Source: an uncultured Oxalicibacterium sp. (GTDB lineage: Bacteria > Pseudomonadota > Gammaproteobacteria > Burkholderiales > Burkholderiaceae_D). From it: a stretch of DNA of 64,000 bases. Shown here in pieces: positions 52,722-61,818 of the stretch. The notes under the pieces are model-generated. The model had not been told where the DNA came from. It made no database searches and saw only the letters and a list, made by a program, of their open reading frames with translations. Position 1 is the stretch's first letter, and the number at the start of each line of letters is the position of its first letter. The translations under genes were made by a program, and so were the position numbers. The DNA is taken from the NCBI RefSeq assembly GCF_913776015.1, contig NZ_CAJYMD010000028.1:59924-123923 (forward strand), in the 5' to 3' direction.

Positions 52722-53372
52722 TTAACGGAAACGTCCGGTCAGCATCCAGTAATGATCATAGCGATGAATGCGCATGTCCTTCAGCAAGGGCGAAAACCGT
52801 TTGCGCAGCGTACTGTAAGTAAGATAGTTCTTGATGATCTCGTAACGTTCGCCCGATGGCACGGCGTGGATCTGGTAGGTATTGCCTTCGGCATCAGTGC
52901 GCGCAATCACGGTCTGTCCTTCCAAAAAGGAATTGTCGACCAGCACCAGCAAGCCATCCTTGCCGACGATATTGCGCCAACGGCCAATCACCTCGACCTG
53001 ATCCTGGCGACGTACGTGCGACCACCAGAAGCCTGCAAAGCACGCGGAGAAATCGCCGGATACCTGCGGATCGTTGGCATCGGCAACAGCAAATTCCACA
53101 ACGTCTTCCGGCAATTCGCGCGTCTTCGCTACATCCAGCAAGGCCGGATTGATATCGGTCGCCAGCACATAATCCGCCACGTCGGCCAGCTCATCGGTCC
53201 AGTAACCGTCGCCGCAAGCGAGCTCCAGCACGCGCTGCCCGCTCAACTGCGTATGCAGCATTTCCATGATTTCATCGAGCGCATCCATGCCATCCGGATT
53301 CTCGATGTCTTCCTCGTCGTAATTGCCGCGCTGCACATAATAGGCAGCCATATCCGTTAATACATTACTCAT
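52722..53372 (-). CDS. SAM-dependent methyltransferase
   Basis: VLELACGDGYWTDELADVADYVLATDINPALLDVA motif I region; start likely MSNVL at 53372. Confidence 0.85.
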   Translation of the reverse strand: MSNVLTDMAAYYVQRGNYDEEDIENPDGMDALDEIMEMLHTQLSGQRVLELACGDGYWTDELADVADYVLATDINPALLDVAKTRELPEDVVEFAVADANDPQVSGDFSACFAGFWWSHVRRQDQVEVIGRWRNIVGKDGLLVLVDNSFLEGQTVIARTDAEGNTYQIHAVPSGERYEIIKNYLTYSTLRKRFSPLLKDMRIHRYDHYWMLTGRFR

Positions 53373-53429
53373 TCTCTGTTCCATTCAAGCCGCCCTTGCC
53401 GGTCGGCAGTGATTGCCGTGCTGCAGGCA

Positions 53430-54371
53430 TCACAGTTCGTACATATCCTTTTCGCCACTCAGCAACTGCTCAACCAGCTTGCGGTTCAGTGTGGGCGTTA
53501 GCAGTTCGATGAAGGTGTAGACATAGCCACGCAGATAGGCGCCCTGCTTCAGCGCCAGACGCGAGACATTGGTGCCGAACAGGTGTCCTGCCGGAATCGC
53601 ACGCAGATTGCGGTCGCGTTCGGGATCGAAAGCCATGCCGGCGATGATGCCAACACCCAGGCCAAGTTCGACGTATGTCTTGATCACATCCGCATCGATC
53701 GCCTCCAGCAACACATCGGGCTTGATGTTGCGCAGGTTGAAGGCATGATCGATCTTGCCACGGCCGGTAAAGGCACTGTCATAGGTAATCAGCGGGAATT
53801 CGGCCAACTCTTCGAGTGTGACCGAACGCGATTTCAGCAACGGATGATCGACCGGCGCCACAATCTGGTGTTCCCACTGATAACAAGGCATGGAAATCAG
53901 GCCATCGATATTGGCGATGGATTCGGTCGCAATTGCCAGATCGGCCTGATCCATCAAGACCATATCGGCAACCTGCTTCGGATTGCCTTGCAACAAAGAC
54001 AACCTTACCTTCGGGAATTTTTGCGTGAACGCCTGCACGACCTTCGGCAAGGCATAGCGCGCCTGCGTATGCGTTGTGGCAATGGTAAAACTGCCACTGT
54101 CGTGCGCGGCAAACTCGTTGCCGATGCGTTTCAACCCATCGATTTCCTGCATGATGACTTCGACCGACTTCAGCACGGCGCGCCCCGGCTCGGTCAGGCC
54201 GCGGATCCGCTTGCCGTGGCGCGAAAAGATATCCACGCCCAGCTCTTCCTCCAGCTCGATAATGGCCTTGGAAACGCCGGGCTGCGAAGTAAAAAGGGCT
54301 TTCGCCGCCTCGGTGAGGTTGAAATTTTGCCGGACAGCCTCGCGCACGAAGCGAAGTTGATGGAGATTCAC
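53430..54371 (-). CDS. cysB: CysB-type LysR regulator
   Basis: MNLHQLRFVREAVRQNFNLTEAAKALFTSQPGVSKAIIELEEELGVDIFSRHGKRIRGLTEPG; adjacent to the cys cluster. Confidence 0.92.
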   Translation of the reverse strand: MNLHQLRFVREAVRQNFNLTEAAKALFTSQPGVSKAIIELEEELGVDIFSRHGKRIRGLTEPGRAVLKSVEVIMQEIDGLKRIGNEFAAHDSGSFTIATTHTQARYALPKVVQAFTQKFPKVRLSLLQGNPKQVADMVLMDQADLAIATESIANIDGLISMPCYQWEHQIVAPVDHPLLKSRSVTLEELAEFPLITYDSAFTGRGKIDHAFNLRNIKPDVLLEAIDADVIKTYVELGLGVGIIAGMAFDPERDRNLRAIPAGHLFGTNVSRLALKQGAYLRGYVYTFIELLTPTLNRKLVEQLLSGEKDMYEL

Positions 54372-54433
54372 GTTTCCTCCCTGGCAAGCCGCAAGGCGGC
54401 GATGGGCATGCTATTCATCATTTTTCGTTTTTA

Positions 54434-54456
54434 CTTATATCAAAAAAGAATATAAG
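54434..54456. promoter_or_regulatory. Candidate LysR-type operator between cysB and TSUP
   Basis: CTTATAT-caaaaaaga-ATATAAG perfect 7+7 dyad in the divergent intergenic region. Confidence 0.4.
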
Positions 54457-54527
54457 CAAATAATCAGGAAGTAGTTTGGCATAAGGCGCAAGTTTATTAC
54501 TATTCACCCTCCTTTGCGTGGGGTCTT

Positions 54528-55301
54528 ATGTCTGTTACTTATATGGTGTCGGGTTTTGCTGTCGGTTTGCTGGTCGGTTTGACCGGTGTCGGCGGCGGCT
54601 CACTCATGACGCCTTTGCTTACCTTGCTATTCGGCATTCACCCCACGGTTGCCGTCGGTACCGATCTCGCTTTCGCCTCTGTCACCAAGGTTGCGGGGAC
54701 ATTTGCACATCGCTACAAGGGCAATGTGCACTGGGATATCGTGCGCCTGCTGTGCATCGGTGCCTTGCCTGCCGCCGTCGTGACCACGCTGGTGCTCAAG
54801 TACGTGGGCGGCCTGAGCGACGAAATCGGCCATATCATCCGCTATTCGATCGCTGGCTCTGTCATGCTGACCGTGATCGCGCTGATCTTCCGTAAACACA
54901 TCCAGAACTGGGTGAACGCGCATCCCGAACGTCAGTTGCACGGCAGGAAACTGGCTGCCGCGACGATTATTTCCGGGGTAATTCTAGGGACTTTGGTTAC
55001 AATCTCGTCTATTGGCGCCGGAGCAATTGGCGCCACCATTCTGGTATTGCTGTATCCCCGCCTGTCGCCGGCCGAGATTGCCGGCACCGACATCGCCTAT
55101 GCCGTGCCGCTGACCGCCATTGCCGCGCTCGGCCACTGGTGGCTTGGATCGATCAACTGGGAATTGCTGGCAACCCTGCTGCTGGGCTCCGTGCCGGGCA
55201 TCACGATTGGTTCGCTGCTTTCGCGTGCGATACCGGAAAAAGTGCTGCGCGCGTTGCTGGCCGTCGTGCTGACAACCGTTGCTGTCAAGTTAGTTCATTG
55301 A
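54528..55301 (+). CDS. TSUP/TauE-SafE family permease
   Basis: GFAVGLLVGLTGVGGGSLMTPLLTLLFGIHPTVAVGTDLAFASVTK; upstream of sulfite reductase. Confidence 0.92.
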   Translation: MSVTYMVSGFAVGLLVGLTGVGGGSLMTPLLTLLFGIHPTVAVGTDLAFASVTKVAGTFAHRYKGNVHWDIVRLLCIGALPAAVVTTLVLKYVGGLSDEIGHIIRYSIAGSVMLTVIALIFRKHIQNWVNAHPERQLHGRKLAAATIISGVILGTLVTISSIGAGAIGATILVLLYPRLSPAEIAGTDIAYAVPLTAIAALGHWWLGSINWELLATLLLGSVPGITIGSLLSRAIPEKVLRALLAVVLTTVAVKLVH

Positions 55302-55311
55302 GGAAACGAAG

Positions 55312-57003
55312 ATGTATCGTTACGACCAATATGACCATCAGATCGTGAAAGAGCGCATTGCGCAGTATCGCGATCAGGTACGCCGCCGTCTGTCCGGTGA
55401 ATTGCTGGAAGACGAATTCCGTATTTTGCGTTTGCAGAACGGTCTCTATCTGCAGCGCCACGCCTACATGCTGCGTATCGCCGTGCCATACGGCCTGCTG
55501 TCGTCGGCACAGATGCGCACGTTTGCGCACATCGCGCGCAAGTACGACCGTGGCTACGGCCATTTCACGACGCGCCAGAACATCCAGTTCAACTGGATCA
55601 AGCTCGAAGATTCCCCGGAAATTCTGGAAGAGCTGGCCAAGGTCGAAATGCACGCCATCCAGACGTCGGGTAACTGCGTGCGTAATACGACGTCCGACGA
55701 ATACGCCGGCATCGCTGCCGACGAGATCGTCGATCCACGCCCGTACGCCGAAATCATCCGCGAATGGAGCACCTTCCATCCGGAATTCGCCTATTTGCCG
55801 CGTAAATTCAAGATCGCCATCAATGGCGCGGTTGAAGATCGTGCAGCAACCGCGATCCACGATATCGGCCTGCACGTGATCAAGAATGAGCAAGGTGAAG
55901 TCGGTTTCCGCGTCATGGTTGGCGGCGGCATGGGCCGTACGCCCATCATCGGTAGCGTGATCTGCGAGTTCCTGCCCTGGCAGCACATCATGACCTACAT
56001 CGAGGCCATTCTCCGTGTGTACAACCAGTACGGTCGCCGCGACAACATCTACAAGGCGCGCATCAAGATTCTGGTGAAAGCCATCGGTATCGACGAATAT
56101 CGTCGCCAGGTCGAAGAAGAATGGGCGCATCTGAAAGATGGTCCGGGCACCATCACGCAGGAAGAATTGAACCGCGTTGCTGCCTACTTCACGCTGCCGG
56201 CCTATGAAAAACTGCCGGTCACGGATGCCGCCTTCGAATTGAAGAAAGCCGAAGACAAGGCCTTCGGCAACTGGCTCAAGCGCAACGTCAAATCGCACAA
56301 GATTCCGGGCTACGCCGCCGTGGTCTTGTCGGTCAAGAAGCCGGGCGTACCGCCGGGCGATGCAACCGATGTGCAGCTCGATTTCATGGCCGATTTGGCA
56401 GATAAATACAGCTTCGGTGAACTGCGCGTGACGCACGAGCAGAACGTCGTGCTGTCCGACGTCAAGGTGTCCGATCTGTATGAAGTCTGGCAACAGGCAA
56501 AAGAACAAGGTCTGGCAACACCGAACATCGGCCTGCTGACCGATATGATCTGCTGCCCTGGCGGCGATTTCTGCGCACTGGCCAACGCCAAGTCGATCCC
56601 GATCGCGGGCGCGATTGCACAGCGTTTTGAAGATCTCGACTTCCAGCATGACATCGGCGATATCGAACTCAACATCTCGGGTTGCATCAACGCCTGTGGT
56701 CACCACCACGTTGGCAACATCGGCATTCTCGGTGTCGACAAAGACGGCAGCGAGTGGTATCAGGTCTCGCTCGGCGGCGCACAAGGTAACGAATCCTCGA
56801 TCGGCAAGATCATCGGCCCATCGTTCTCGGCAGTGCAAATGCCAACCGTGATCGAACGTGTCTTGCAAGTCTACGTTCGTGATCGTATCGAAGATGAAAA
56901 ATTCATCGACACGGTTCGTCGTGTCGGCGTCGCACCGTTCAAGGAACACGTGTACGCCACACCGATCAAGGTTGAAGAAGCAGGAGAAAACGCATATGCA
57001 TAA
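55312..57003 (+). CDS. cysI: Sulfite/nitrite reductase hemoprotein (siroheme, 4Fe-4S)
   Basis: GYGHFTTRQNIQFNWIKLED, TSGNCVRNTTSDEYAG, CCPGGDFCALANAKSIPIA, NISGCINACGHHHVGNIGILG. Sulfur-assimilation context favours sulfite reductase. Confidence 0.93.
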   Translation: MYRYDQYDHQIVKERIAQYRDQVRRRLSGELLEDEFRILRLQNGLYLQRHAYMLRIAVPYGLLSSAQMRTFAHIARKYDRGYGHFTTRQNIQFNWIKLEDSPEILEELAKVEMHAIQTSGNCVRNTTSDEYAGIAADEIVDPRPYAEIIREWSTFHPEFAYLPRKFKIAINGAVEDRAATAIHDIGLHVIKNEQGEVGFRVMVGGGMGRTPIIGSVICEFLPWQHIMTYIEAILRVYNQYGRRDNIYKARIKILVKAIGIDEYRRQVEEEWAHLKDGPGTITQEELNRVAAYFTLPAYEKLPVTDAAFELKKAEDKAFGNWLKRNVKSHKIPGYAAVVLSVKKPGVPPGDATDVQLDFMADLADKYSFGELRVTHEQNVVLSDVKVSDLYEVWQQAKEQGLATPNIGLLTDMICCPGGDFCALANAKSIPIAGAIAQRFEDLDFQHDIGDIELNISGCINACGHHHVGNIGILGVDKDGSEWYQVSLGGAQGNESSIGKIIGPSFSAVQMPTVIERVLQVYVRDRIEDEKFIDTVRRVGVAPFKEHVYATPIKVEEAGENAYA

Positions 57004-57559
57004 CCTCATCAAAGACCGCGCCGTCATCGGCGAAGATGACTGGACACTGCTGCGTCTGAAACCGGAAGTCGAAGCGGCTGAAGGCGTGGAAGCACAAGCT
57101 GGCGACAAGCCTGAATCGGTCACTGTTCCAGCTGGCAAAGTCATCGTGCCGCTGACCGTCTGGCAGGCACAAAATGCAACGCTGTCGCAACGCGATGATA
57201 TCGGCGTCTGGCTCGCCAGCGATGAACGTCCGGAAGCATTGAAGGACGACGTCGCTAAACTGAAGATGATCGCCGTCGAATTTCCGAAATTCGCCGATGG
57301 TCGCGGTTATTCGATCGCGTTTAACCTGCGTGCGCGTCATGGCTACGAAGGCGAACTGCGTGCCTTTGGCGACGTGCTGCGCGATCAGCTTTTCTACATG
57401 CAGCGTGTTGGTTTCAACTCGTTCGCCGTACGCGCAGATCGCGACGTCAACGACGCCATCAAGGGCCTCAGCGATTTCTCGGAAAGCTATCAACAGTCGT
57501 GGGACAAGAAATCGCCACTGTTCCGTCGTGTTGATCGTCAGGCGGCCGCAGCAAAATGA
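56996..57559 (+). CDS. DUF934-family protein associated with sulfite reductase
   Basis: VIVPLTVWQAQNATLSQRDDIGVWLASDERPEALKDDVAKLKMIAVEFPKFADGRGYSIAFNLRARHGYEGELRAFGDVLRDQLFYMQRVGFNSFAVR. Overlaps the cysI stop and the cysH start. Confidence 0.9.
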   Translation: MHNLIKDRAVIGEDDWTLLRLKPEVEAAEGVEAQAGDKPESVTVPAGKVIVPLTVWQAQNATLSQRDDIGVWLASDERPEALKDDVAKLKMIAVEFPKFADGRGYSIAFNLRARHGYEGELRAFGDVLRDQLFYMQRVGFNSFAVRADRDVNDAIKGLSDFSESYQQSWDKKSPLFRRVDRQAAAAK

Positions 57560-58284
57560 ACGAACAGGAATTCGCCATGCTGGTTGAAAAAACGCGCGAG
57601 ACGCTGCAACGCGTCGCCGCGCAATTTCAACCTGCCGTGTTTGCGTCCAGCCTCGCCGCCGAGGACATGGTGCTGACCGACTTGATCTTGCGCGACAAGC
57701 TCGACATCGGCATCTTCACGCTGGAAACCGGCCGTCTGCACGCCGAAACGCTCGGTGTGCTCGATCAGATCAAACTCGTCTACGGCTACGATGTCGCACT
57801 CTACAAGCCACAAGCCGAAGCCGTGGAAAGCTACGTGCAGCAGCATGGCCTGAACGCGTTTTATGAGAGCGTCGATCTGCGCAAGGAATGCTGCCGCATC
57901 CGCAAGGTGGAACCGCTCAACCGCGCGTTGCAGGGCAAGCGTGCATGGGTGACCGGCCAGCGCCGCGCACAATCGGCCACGCGCGCCGAACTTCACGTAC
58001 AAGAGCGCGATGAGGCGCACGACATGGAGAAATTCAATCCGCTGGCGGACTGGTCAGAAGAAGACGTCTGGCATTACATCCGCAGCAACAACGTGCCCTA
58101 TAACCCGCTGCACGATCGCGGCTACCCGTCGATCGGCTGCGAACCGTGCACACGTGCCATCCAGCCCGGCGAAGACGTGCGCGCCGGTCGCTGGTGGTGG
58201 GAAAACCCAGAATCCAAGGAATGCGGTTTGCACGTCGTGGACGGCAGACTGGTTCGCATCAAATCGGTCGCTGCTTCGGCCTGA
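57556..58284 (+). CDS. cysH: Phosphoadenylyl/adenylyl-sulfate reductase (APS-reductase type by Cys motif)
   Basis: FASSLAAEDMVLTDLI, ETGRLHAET, KECCRIRKVEPLNRAL, GCEPCTRAIQPGEDVRAGRWWWE...KECGLH. Confidence 0.94.
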   Translation: MNEQEFAMLVEKTRETLQRVAAQFQPAVFASSLAAEDMVLTDLILRDKLDIGIFTLETGRLHAETLGVLDQIKLVYGYDVALYKPQAEAVESYVQQHGLNAFYESVDLRKECCRIRKVEPLNRALQGKRAWVTGQRRAQSATRAELHVQERDEAHDMEKFNPLADWSEEDVWHYIRSNNVPYNPLHDRGYPSIGCEPCTRAIQPGEDVRAGRWWWENPESKECGLHVVDGRLVRIKSVAASA

Positions 58285-58320
58285 GCCGACGACCACGCTT
58301 ATTCATCCATCGAGAACGCC

Positions 58321-59256
58321 ATGAACACTGCAGTCGATCAACATTTTCTGGACGCCGCCAGCAACCGGCATCTGGACTGGCTCGAATCCGAAGCCATCCA
58401 CATCATGCGTGAGGTCGCCGCAGAATGCACCAACCCTGCCCTGCTGTTTTCCGGCGGCAAGGATTCGGTCGTCCTGCTGCGCATTGCCGAAAAGGCTTTC
58501 CGTCCGGGCAAATTCCCGTTCCCGCTGGTGCACATCGATACCGGCCACAATTTCGACGAAGTGATCCAGTTCCGCGACAAGCGCGTGGCCGAACTCGGCG
58601 AGCGTCTGATCGTCGGCTCCGTCGAGGATTCGATCAAGCGTGGGACCGTACGCCTGCGCAATCCGCAAACCGATTCGCGCAATGCTGCACAAGCCGTGAC
58701 GCTGCTGGAAACCATCGCCGAACACCAGTTCGACGCCTGCATCGGAGGCGCACGTCGCGATGAGGAAAAGGCCCGTGCCAAGGAACGCATCTTTTCGTTC
58801 CGCGACGAATTCGGCCAGTGGAATCCGAAGGGACAGCGCCCTGAACTCTGGGATCTCTACAACACGCGCGTCCACAAGGGTGAAAACATGCGTGTGTTCC
58901 CGATCTCGAACTGGACCGAACTCGACGTCTGGCAATACATCGCCCGTGAAAACCTCGAACTGCCATCGATCTACTTTGCACATCAGCGTCAGGTGATCCC
59001 GCGCAACGGCCTGCTGGTACCGCTGACCGATCTGACGCCGGCACGCGAAGGCGAGCAGGTGGAAACGCAAACCGTCCGCTTCCGCACGGTCGGCGATATT
59101 TCGTGCACCTGCCCGGTGTCGTCGGATGCAGATAGCGTCGAAGCGATCATTGCCGAAACCGCCGTCACACAAATTACCGAGCGCGGCGCAACCCGCATGG
59201 ACGATCAAACGTCCGAAGCCTCGATGGAAAAACGCAAAAAAGAAGGATATTTCTGA
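58321..59256 (+). CDS. cysD: Sulfate adenylyltransferase subunit 2
   Basis: LLFSGGKDSVVLLRIAEKAFRPGKFPFPLVHIDTGHNF, C-terminal EASMEKRKKEGYF. Confidence 0.97.
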   Translation: MNTAVDQHFLDAASNRHLDWLESEAIHIMREVAAECTNPALLFSGGKDSVVLLRIAEKAFRPGKFPFPLVHIDTGHNFDEVIQFRDKRVAELGERLIVGSVEDSIKRGTVRLRNPQTDSRNAAQAVTLLETIAEHQFDACIGGARRDEEKARAKERIFSFRDEFGQWNPKGQRPELWDLYNTRVHKGENMRVFPISNWTELDVWQYIARENLELPSIYFAHQRQVIPRNGLLVPLTDLTPAREGEQVETQTVRFRTVGDISCTCPVSSDADSVEAIIAETAVTQITERGATRMDDQTSEASMEKRKKEGYF

Positions 59257-60572
59257 TGAGTGCCCAATTGAATGCCGTGGCCGACCAGCAATCCGCAGAA
59301 CGCGGCCTGCTGCGCTTCATTACCGCCGGTTCCGTCGATGACGGCAAGAGCACGTTGATCGGCCGCCTGCTGTTCGACAGCAAAGGCATCTTCGCCGACC
59401 AGCTGGCTGCCGTGTCGCGCGCCAAGCACAAGCGTACGGTTGGCGACACGATTGATCTTTCGCTGCTGACGGACGGCCTTGAAGCCGAACGCGAACAGGG
59501 CATCACGATTGACGTTGCCTATCGCTACTTCGCTACGCCCAAACGCAAGTTCATCATCGCCGATACACCTGGCCATGAGCAGTACACGCGCAATATGGTC
59601 ACGGGTGCATCGACGGCCGACGCCGTCATCATTCTGATCGACGTCTCCAAGGTAAAACTCGGCGAAGACGGCAGCGTCGAATTGCTGATCCAGACCAAAC
59701 GTCACTCGACCATCGCGCATCTGCTGCAGATCGAACACGTGATCGTCGCTGTCAACAAAATGGATCTGGTCAATTACGACAAGACCGTCTACGACCGCAT
59801 CGTGGCGGCCTATCACGAATTTGCCAAGAGTCTCGGCCTCAAGGATGTGCATACGATTCCCTTGTCGGCACTGGCTGGCGACAATGTCGTCGAACGCGGC
59901 GACAAGCTGAGCTGGCATCAAGGCCCGACCTTGATCGAGCTGCTGGAATCGTTGAGCGTCTATGACGAATCGCATGCCGAACCGTTCCGTTTCCCGGTGC
60001 AACTGGTAGCCCGTCACAACGGTCATGAAGCCAACGATTTCCGCGGCTACATGGGGCGTGTTGAAGCCGGCAAGATTGCCAAGGGCGACAAGATTGTGGT
60101 GCAACCGAGCGGCCAATCCGCGACGATCAAGGATATCCAGACCTTCGACGGTTCGCGGAATGAGGCAGTGGCTGGTCAGTCCGTCACGCTGCTGCTGGAT
60201 GAATACGTCGATGTGTCGCGCGGCGACATGCTGGCTGAAGCAGCACGCCCGGCCACGCTGCTGAAAACCGTCAATGCCGACATCTGCTGGCTGTCGGAAG
60301 AGCCACTCGATCTGCGCCGCAAATACTGGCTCAAACATACGACACGCCAGGTTGCCGCACGCGTCACCAGCATCGACTCGCTGCTCGACATCAATACGCA
60401 GGAGCGTCATGCCGCCAGTGAAGTCAAGCTCAACGGCATTGCAACAGTCAGCATCAACGTGCAGCAACCGCTGGCAGCGGATGCCTACGATGCCAGCCGT
60501 GCCACCGGTGCATTCATCCTCATCGATGAAGTCACGCACCAGACCGTTGCTGCAGGCATGATCCGTCTGTAA
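59256..60572 (+). CDS. cysN: Sulfate adenylyltransferase subunit 1 (GTPase)
   Basis: RFITAGSVDDGKSTLIGRLL, EREQGITIDVAYRYFATPKRKFIIADTPGHEQYTRNM. 438 aa, no CysC domain. Confidence 0.97.
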   Translation: MSAQLNAVADQQSAERGLLRFITAGSVDDGKSTLIGRLLFDSKGIFADQLAAVSRAKHKRTVGDTIDLSLLTDGLEAEREQGITIDVAYRYFATPKRKFIIADTPGHEQYTRNMVTGASTADAVIILIDVSKVKLGEDGSVELLIQTKRHSTIAHLLQIEHVIVAVNKMDLVNYDKTVYDRIVAAYHEFAKSLGLKDVHTIPLSALAGDNVVERGDKLSWHQGPTLIELLESLSVYDESHAEPFRFPVQLVARHNGHEANDFRGYMGRVEAGKIAKGDKIVVQPSGQSATIKDIQTFDGSRNEAVAGQSVTLLLDEYVDVSRGDMLAEAARPATLLKTVNADICWLSEEPLDLRRKYWLKHTTRQVAARVTSIDSLLDINTQERHAASEVKLNGIATVSINVQQPLAADAYDASRATGAFILIDEVTHQTVAAGMIRL

Positions 60573-60612
60573 CTCCCTGTATTACTCTTACCCGCCCGCA
60601 TCAGGTAGAACC

Positions 60613-61359
60613 ATGTCGCAGTCATCTTCACGCTATGGCAAGGTCTATCTGGTCGGTGCCGGTCCTGGTGCCACCGATCTCATTACCGTTCGCGGCGCGC
60701 GCCTTCTCTCGCAAGCCGATGTGGTGCTGCACGATGCTCTCGTGACTGCCGACATGCTGGCACTGGCACCGCAGGCCGACAAGATCGCCGTCGGCAAACG
60801 CAGCGGCCAGCGCTCTACTGCGCAGCTTGCCATCAACGCATTGTTGATCGACTGTGCGGAAAAATACCGCACCGTGGTGCGCCTCAAGGGCGGCGACCCG
60901 ATGCTGTTCGGTCGCGCTGATGAAGAATTGCAGGCGCTCGAAACGCTCGGTATCGATGTCGAGATCGTGCCCGGTGTTACCACGGCCTTTGCCGCCGCCG
61001 CTGAAACACGTCAGCCACTGACCAAACGCGGCATCGCGCGTAGTATTGCCTTCTTCACCTCTGCCACCGCGCCACAGCATGCCGACGAACTGGCCATGCC
61101 CGACAGCGATACGCTGATTCAGTACATGGGCGGTCGCGAAGCGATTGCCACGGCCGAGAAACTGATTGCGCAAGGCCGTTCGCTGGATCTGCCGGTCGTC
61201 GTCATCGAAAATTGCAGCCTGCCGAATCAGATTGTCACGCGCATGCGTTTACGCGATCTGGCGCAAGGTCTGGGAGAACGGCAAGGGCCGGTATTGGTCA
61301 TGATCGGTGAAGCGATGGCCGCACGCGCGAACCAACAGGGCGATCGGCAAGCCAACTAA
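60613..61359 (+). CDS. cobA: Uroporphyrinogen-III C-methyltransferase
   Basis: KVYLVGAGPGATDLITVRGARLLSQADVVLHDALV, VVRLKGGDPMLFGRADEELQAL, VPGVTTAFAAAAETRQPLTKRGIARS. Confidence 0.96.
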   Translation: MSQSSSRYGKVYLVGAGPGATDLITVRGARLLSQADVVLHDALVTADMLALAPQADKIAVGKRSGQRSTAQLAINALLIDCAEKYRTVVRLKGGDPMLFGRADEELQALETLGIDVEIVPGVTTAFAAAAETRQPLTKRGIARSIAFFTSATAPQHADELAMPDSDTLIQYMGGREAIATAEKLIAQGRSLDLPVVVIENCSLPNQIVTRMRLRDLAQGLGERQGPVLVMIGEAMAARANQQGDRQAN

Positions 61360-61446
61360 GTCTCGACACAAAAACTCAACGCAGTGACCGAGCGATTCGG
61401 CAAGCCATGGAACATGGCGGGTCGCTGCTTTTGCCGAAGCCGGAAA

Positions 61447-61818
61447 TCAGGTGAGTGTTTGCAGGCAGTAGCTGGCCATTGCAGCGAGCACGCTGTCTTC
61501 CTCCCCCACCGCCTTCGCCACCTGAAATTGCATGTGCGGATGTTCCGCTCTCAAGCCATCGATAATCTCAGGCAAATCACGTCGCACATGACCGCCCTGC
61601 CCCAGAAAAACCGGGACGATGGTGACTTGTTCGATTCCATCCAGCGCCAGCATTTGCGCAATCTCGGGCAAACGCGGCGACATCAATTCCAGAAAAGCCA
61701 GCTCGACCCGTACCGCGGGCGAAGCGGTACGAATCAGCGTCTGCAAACGCTGGAACGGCTCGGCCCAACGCGGATCGCGTGCGCCGTGGGCAAACAGGAT
61801 CAGTGCGCGCTTTTCCAT
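61447..61818 (-). CDS. cbiX: Sirohydrochlorin chelatase, CbiX-type
   Basis: RALILFAHGARDPRWAEPFQRL...VELAFLELMSPRLPEIAQML...VTIVPVFLGQGGHVRRDLPEII. Confidence 0.9.
   Translation of the reverse strand: MEKRALILFAHGARDPRWAEPFQRLQTLIRTASPAVRVELAFLELMSPRLPEIAQMLALDGIEQVTIVPVFLGQGGHVRRDLPEIIDGLRAEHPHMQFQVAKAVGEEDSVLAAMASYCLQTLT

Noticed and set aside
55285-57144. 619-aa minus-strand ORF opposite cysI
   Set aside because: Shadow ORF of cysI with no recognisable domain.
59205-60539. 444-aa minus-strand ORF opposite cysN
   Set aside because: Shadow ORF of the strongly supported cysN.
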